A stretch of DNA of 64,000 nucleotides, from the NCBI RefSeq assembly GCF_964199755.1, contig NC_133899.1, positions 2,852,001 to 2,916,000 on the forward strand, written 5' to 3'. A model generated the notes under the pieces. The model ran no database searches. It saw only the letters and a list, made by a program, of their open reading frames with translations, and was not told the origin of the DNA. Made by a program: the position numbers and the translations under genes. Within the stretch, counting starts at the first letter, position 1, and every line of letters starts with the position of its first letter. Shown here one piece after another: positions 62,401-64,000 of the stretch. Source of the DNA: Larus michahellis. Its lineage: Eukaryota; Chordata; Aves; Charadriiformes; Laridae.

Positions 62401-64000
62401 TGAGTGGCCTCAAAATGTCAGAATGTGCTAGTCCCGATTAAAGGCAAAACGTGCTGATACACCGGGGCTTTATTCTGTCTAGAGCAAAGGCAATGAAAAT
62501 AGCAAACTTTGTATTAATGCTTCTCCTCTGCCTTCTCTTCTCACCTTCTGCTCCTCAAAGCCTGGCAGGCTTGTGTGGCATTTCAGAAGAAAATTCCCTC
62601 TGATTTGGCTTTGGGTGAGGAAAGCTGTCAGGACGGTGAATTCGGAGAGACTGGCATAAATGCCCTGGGTGCTCCTGTGCCTTTGCTGGTTCCTTTGTGC
62701 ACGGCTACATCAGTGCTTTCAGGGAGAAGCAGAATAACGCGATGAGGAGTTATAACTTGTGGCTCTGAAAGCTTTGGGAGAGAGGGATGAACAAGGAGCG
62801 CAGACTTTGGATCCGAGCATCGTCCGTGGCCGAGGGGGATGTGACAGTGGCCCCGGTCCTGCTTTCCCTCGTGGTACCTGTGGGAGGCCATGCAGACAGC
62901 ACAGTATTTTGCTGTACTTGTTCCTGTTTGCTATGGGCTGTACCACTCCGCTGCACAGTATGTCTCAGTGCATACCCTGTTTCTTTCCGGAACCCTCGTT
63001 GTCCAGCTTGTTGGGATATTTCTGTGAGCTGTTGACAGGTATAACGCGTGGCGGTGCCTTGCAGATGGTGGTAAATTTCTGGTGCTGACGTGTCCTCGTC
63101 CTGTTCGTTCTGTAGAAAATCTTGGGGACAATTGGCTTTACTTCCTTATCCCAGATGGGTGGAAAGTGCTGGGGAAGATGGAAAACAACTTGTCAGGGGT
63201 AGGAATACTCCCTTGGCAGAAGGCTTTTGGAATAAACGAAATGCTTGCAATTAGGTTGCAGATCAGTATTGCCCCAGTAGCCACAGCAAGACCTAGGGCT
63301 TGTTTCTAGCTCTGGAGCAATAAGCAAGTGACTGGTTACATGCGTGGGCTGTTTTGTGCTCCTAGATCCCGCTTCCAGTGTTGTCAAAACACACGGGTTT
63401 GGCCAGCTGGAAAGCAGAAGCGTCAAAGATCCTCATCCAGCCGGTTTGTTTGTGTTGGGCCTGATCTCATAGCTATAAATGTGCTGTGATCAGGCGTTGT
63501 GGTTGTAGGAGACTCGCTGCAGTCCACATGGACTCGTCAGGCTTCTTTTTTTTTTTAGTGAGGAGGAAAAAGAACGGAATTACTTGTAACTTTGGCTGTC
63601 AGCTTCCCTCTGGAGTGAACAGTAGCAACGGCTACTCTGGAATGGGACAGCAGAGGTCGGATGGCAGTTATTTGGGAAACTCGTGCTGGGGAGAACGCAA
63701 ATTCTTGTGCAAGTGTGCTTGGAGGTGGAAGCTACCAGGAAAAACAGCAAAATCCAGCTGGCTCAATGTTTACTTTTAAGCAAGGATGGCTTCTTAATGC
63801 TTTTTATTGATTTAAAACTAGTGGAACTTATTGGGAGTGTTGGCTGTTGTGTGGAAATGGGCTGTGTAATCTCAACTTGCTAGTGTAGGAAATGATGACC
63901 TATTAACTCTGTCTCGTAGCTGGTTGCTCACGTGGCCAGTAATCTTCTGTTGGGTTCAGCTGCCAAAGGGTTGCGTGCTGGCCTTCGCGCCGCAGGCCGG
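59406..64000. other. Region downstream of FBXO31, no gene recognised
   Basis: About 4.6 kb with moderate GC and scattered short open frames on both strands, the longest being 147 codons at 60799-61242. None resembles a family I know, and no splice-linked coding chain was found. In human the next gene is the poorly conserved C16orf95, which could not be found here. Confidence 0.6.

Overview
The window looks like nuclear DNA of a bird, or possibly another archosaur or reptile. Multi-exon vertebrate genes with GT-AG introns sit unusually close together, CpG-island promoters are present, and I see almost no recent transposons. Predicted proteins are close to human ZCCHC14, MAP1LC3B and FBXO31, which are neighbours in the same order on human 16q24.2. 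The species cannot be named from the sequence alone.

Layout: (1) 1-18,366, + strand: the 3' part of ZCCHC14. It opens inside an intron, shows 11 coding exons (436-14,003) and then a 3' UTR of about 4.4 kb. (2) 18,367-19,515: a short gap between convergent gene ends, holding a GC-rich patch. (3) 19,516-28,9xx, - strand: complete MAP1LC3B (LC3B) with four coding exons, a 3' UTR with several poly(A) signals and a CpG-island promoter. (4) 28,980-29,765: a minisatellite of about 15 units of 48-52 bp just upstream of that promoter. (5) 29,766-36,462: intergenic DNA with a few candidate ancient SINE fragments. (6) 36,463-36,535, + strand: a complete elongator tRNA-Met(CAT) gene. (7) 36,899-59,384, + strand: complete FBXO31 with ten coding exons encoding about 569 residues. 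(8) 59,385-64,000: no recognisable gene.

The genes do not form an operon-like unit. ZCCHC14 is a Smaug-like SAM/zinc-knuckle RNA-binding protein. LC3B is the ubiquitin-like autophagosome marker. FBXO31 is the substrate receptor of an SCF ubiquitin ligase. Their grouping reflects conserved amniote synteny.

I found no evidence for a new biological system. The more interesting observations are an in-frame read-through C-terminus of ZCCHC14, an expanded Ser/Gly/His/Gln tract, several local duplications, the promoter-adjacent minisatellite, the tRNA gene close to the FBXO31 promoter, and frame-neutral FBXO31 exons. All coordinates come from reading splice sites by eye against remembered human proteins; no alignment was run.
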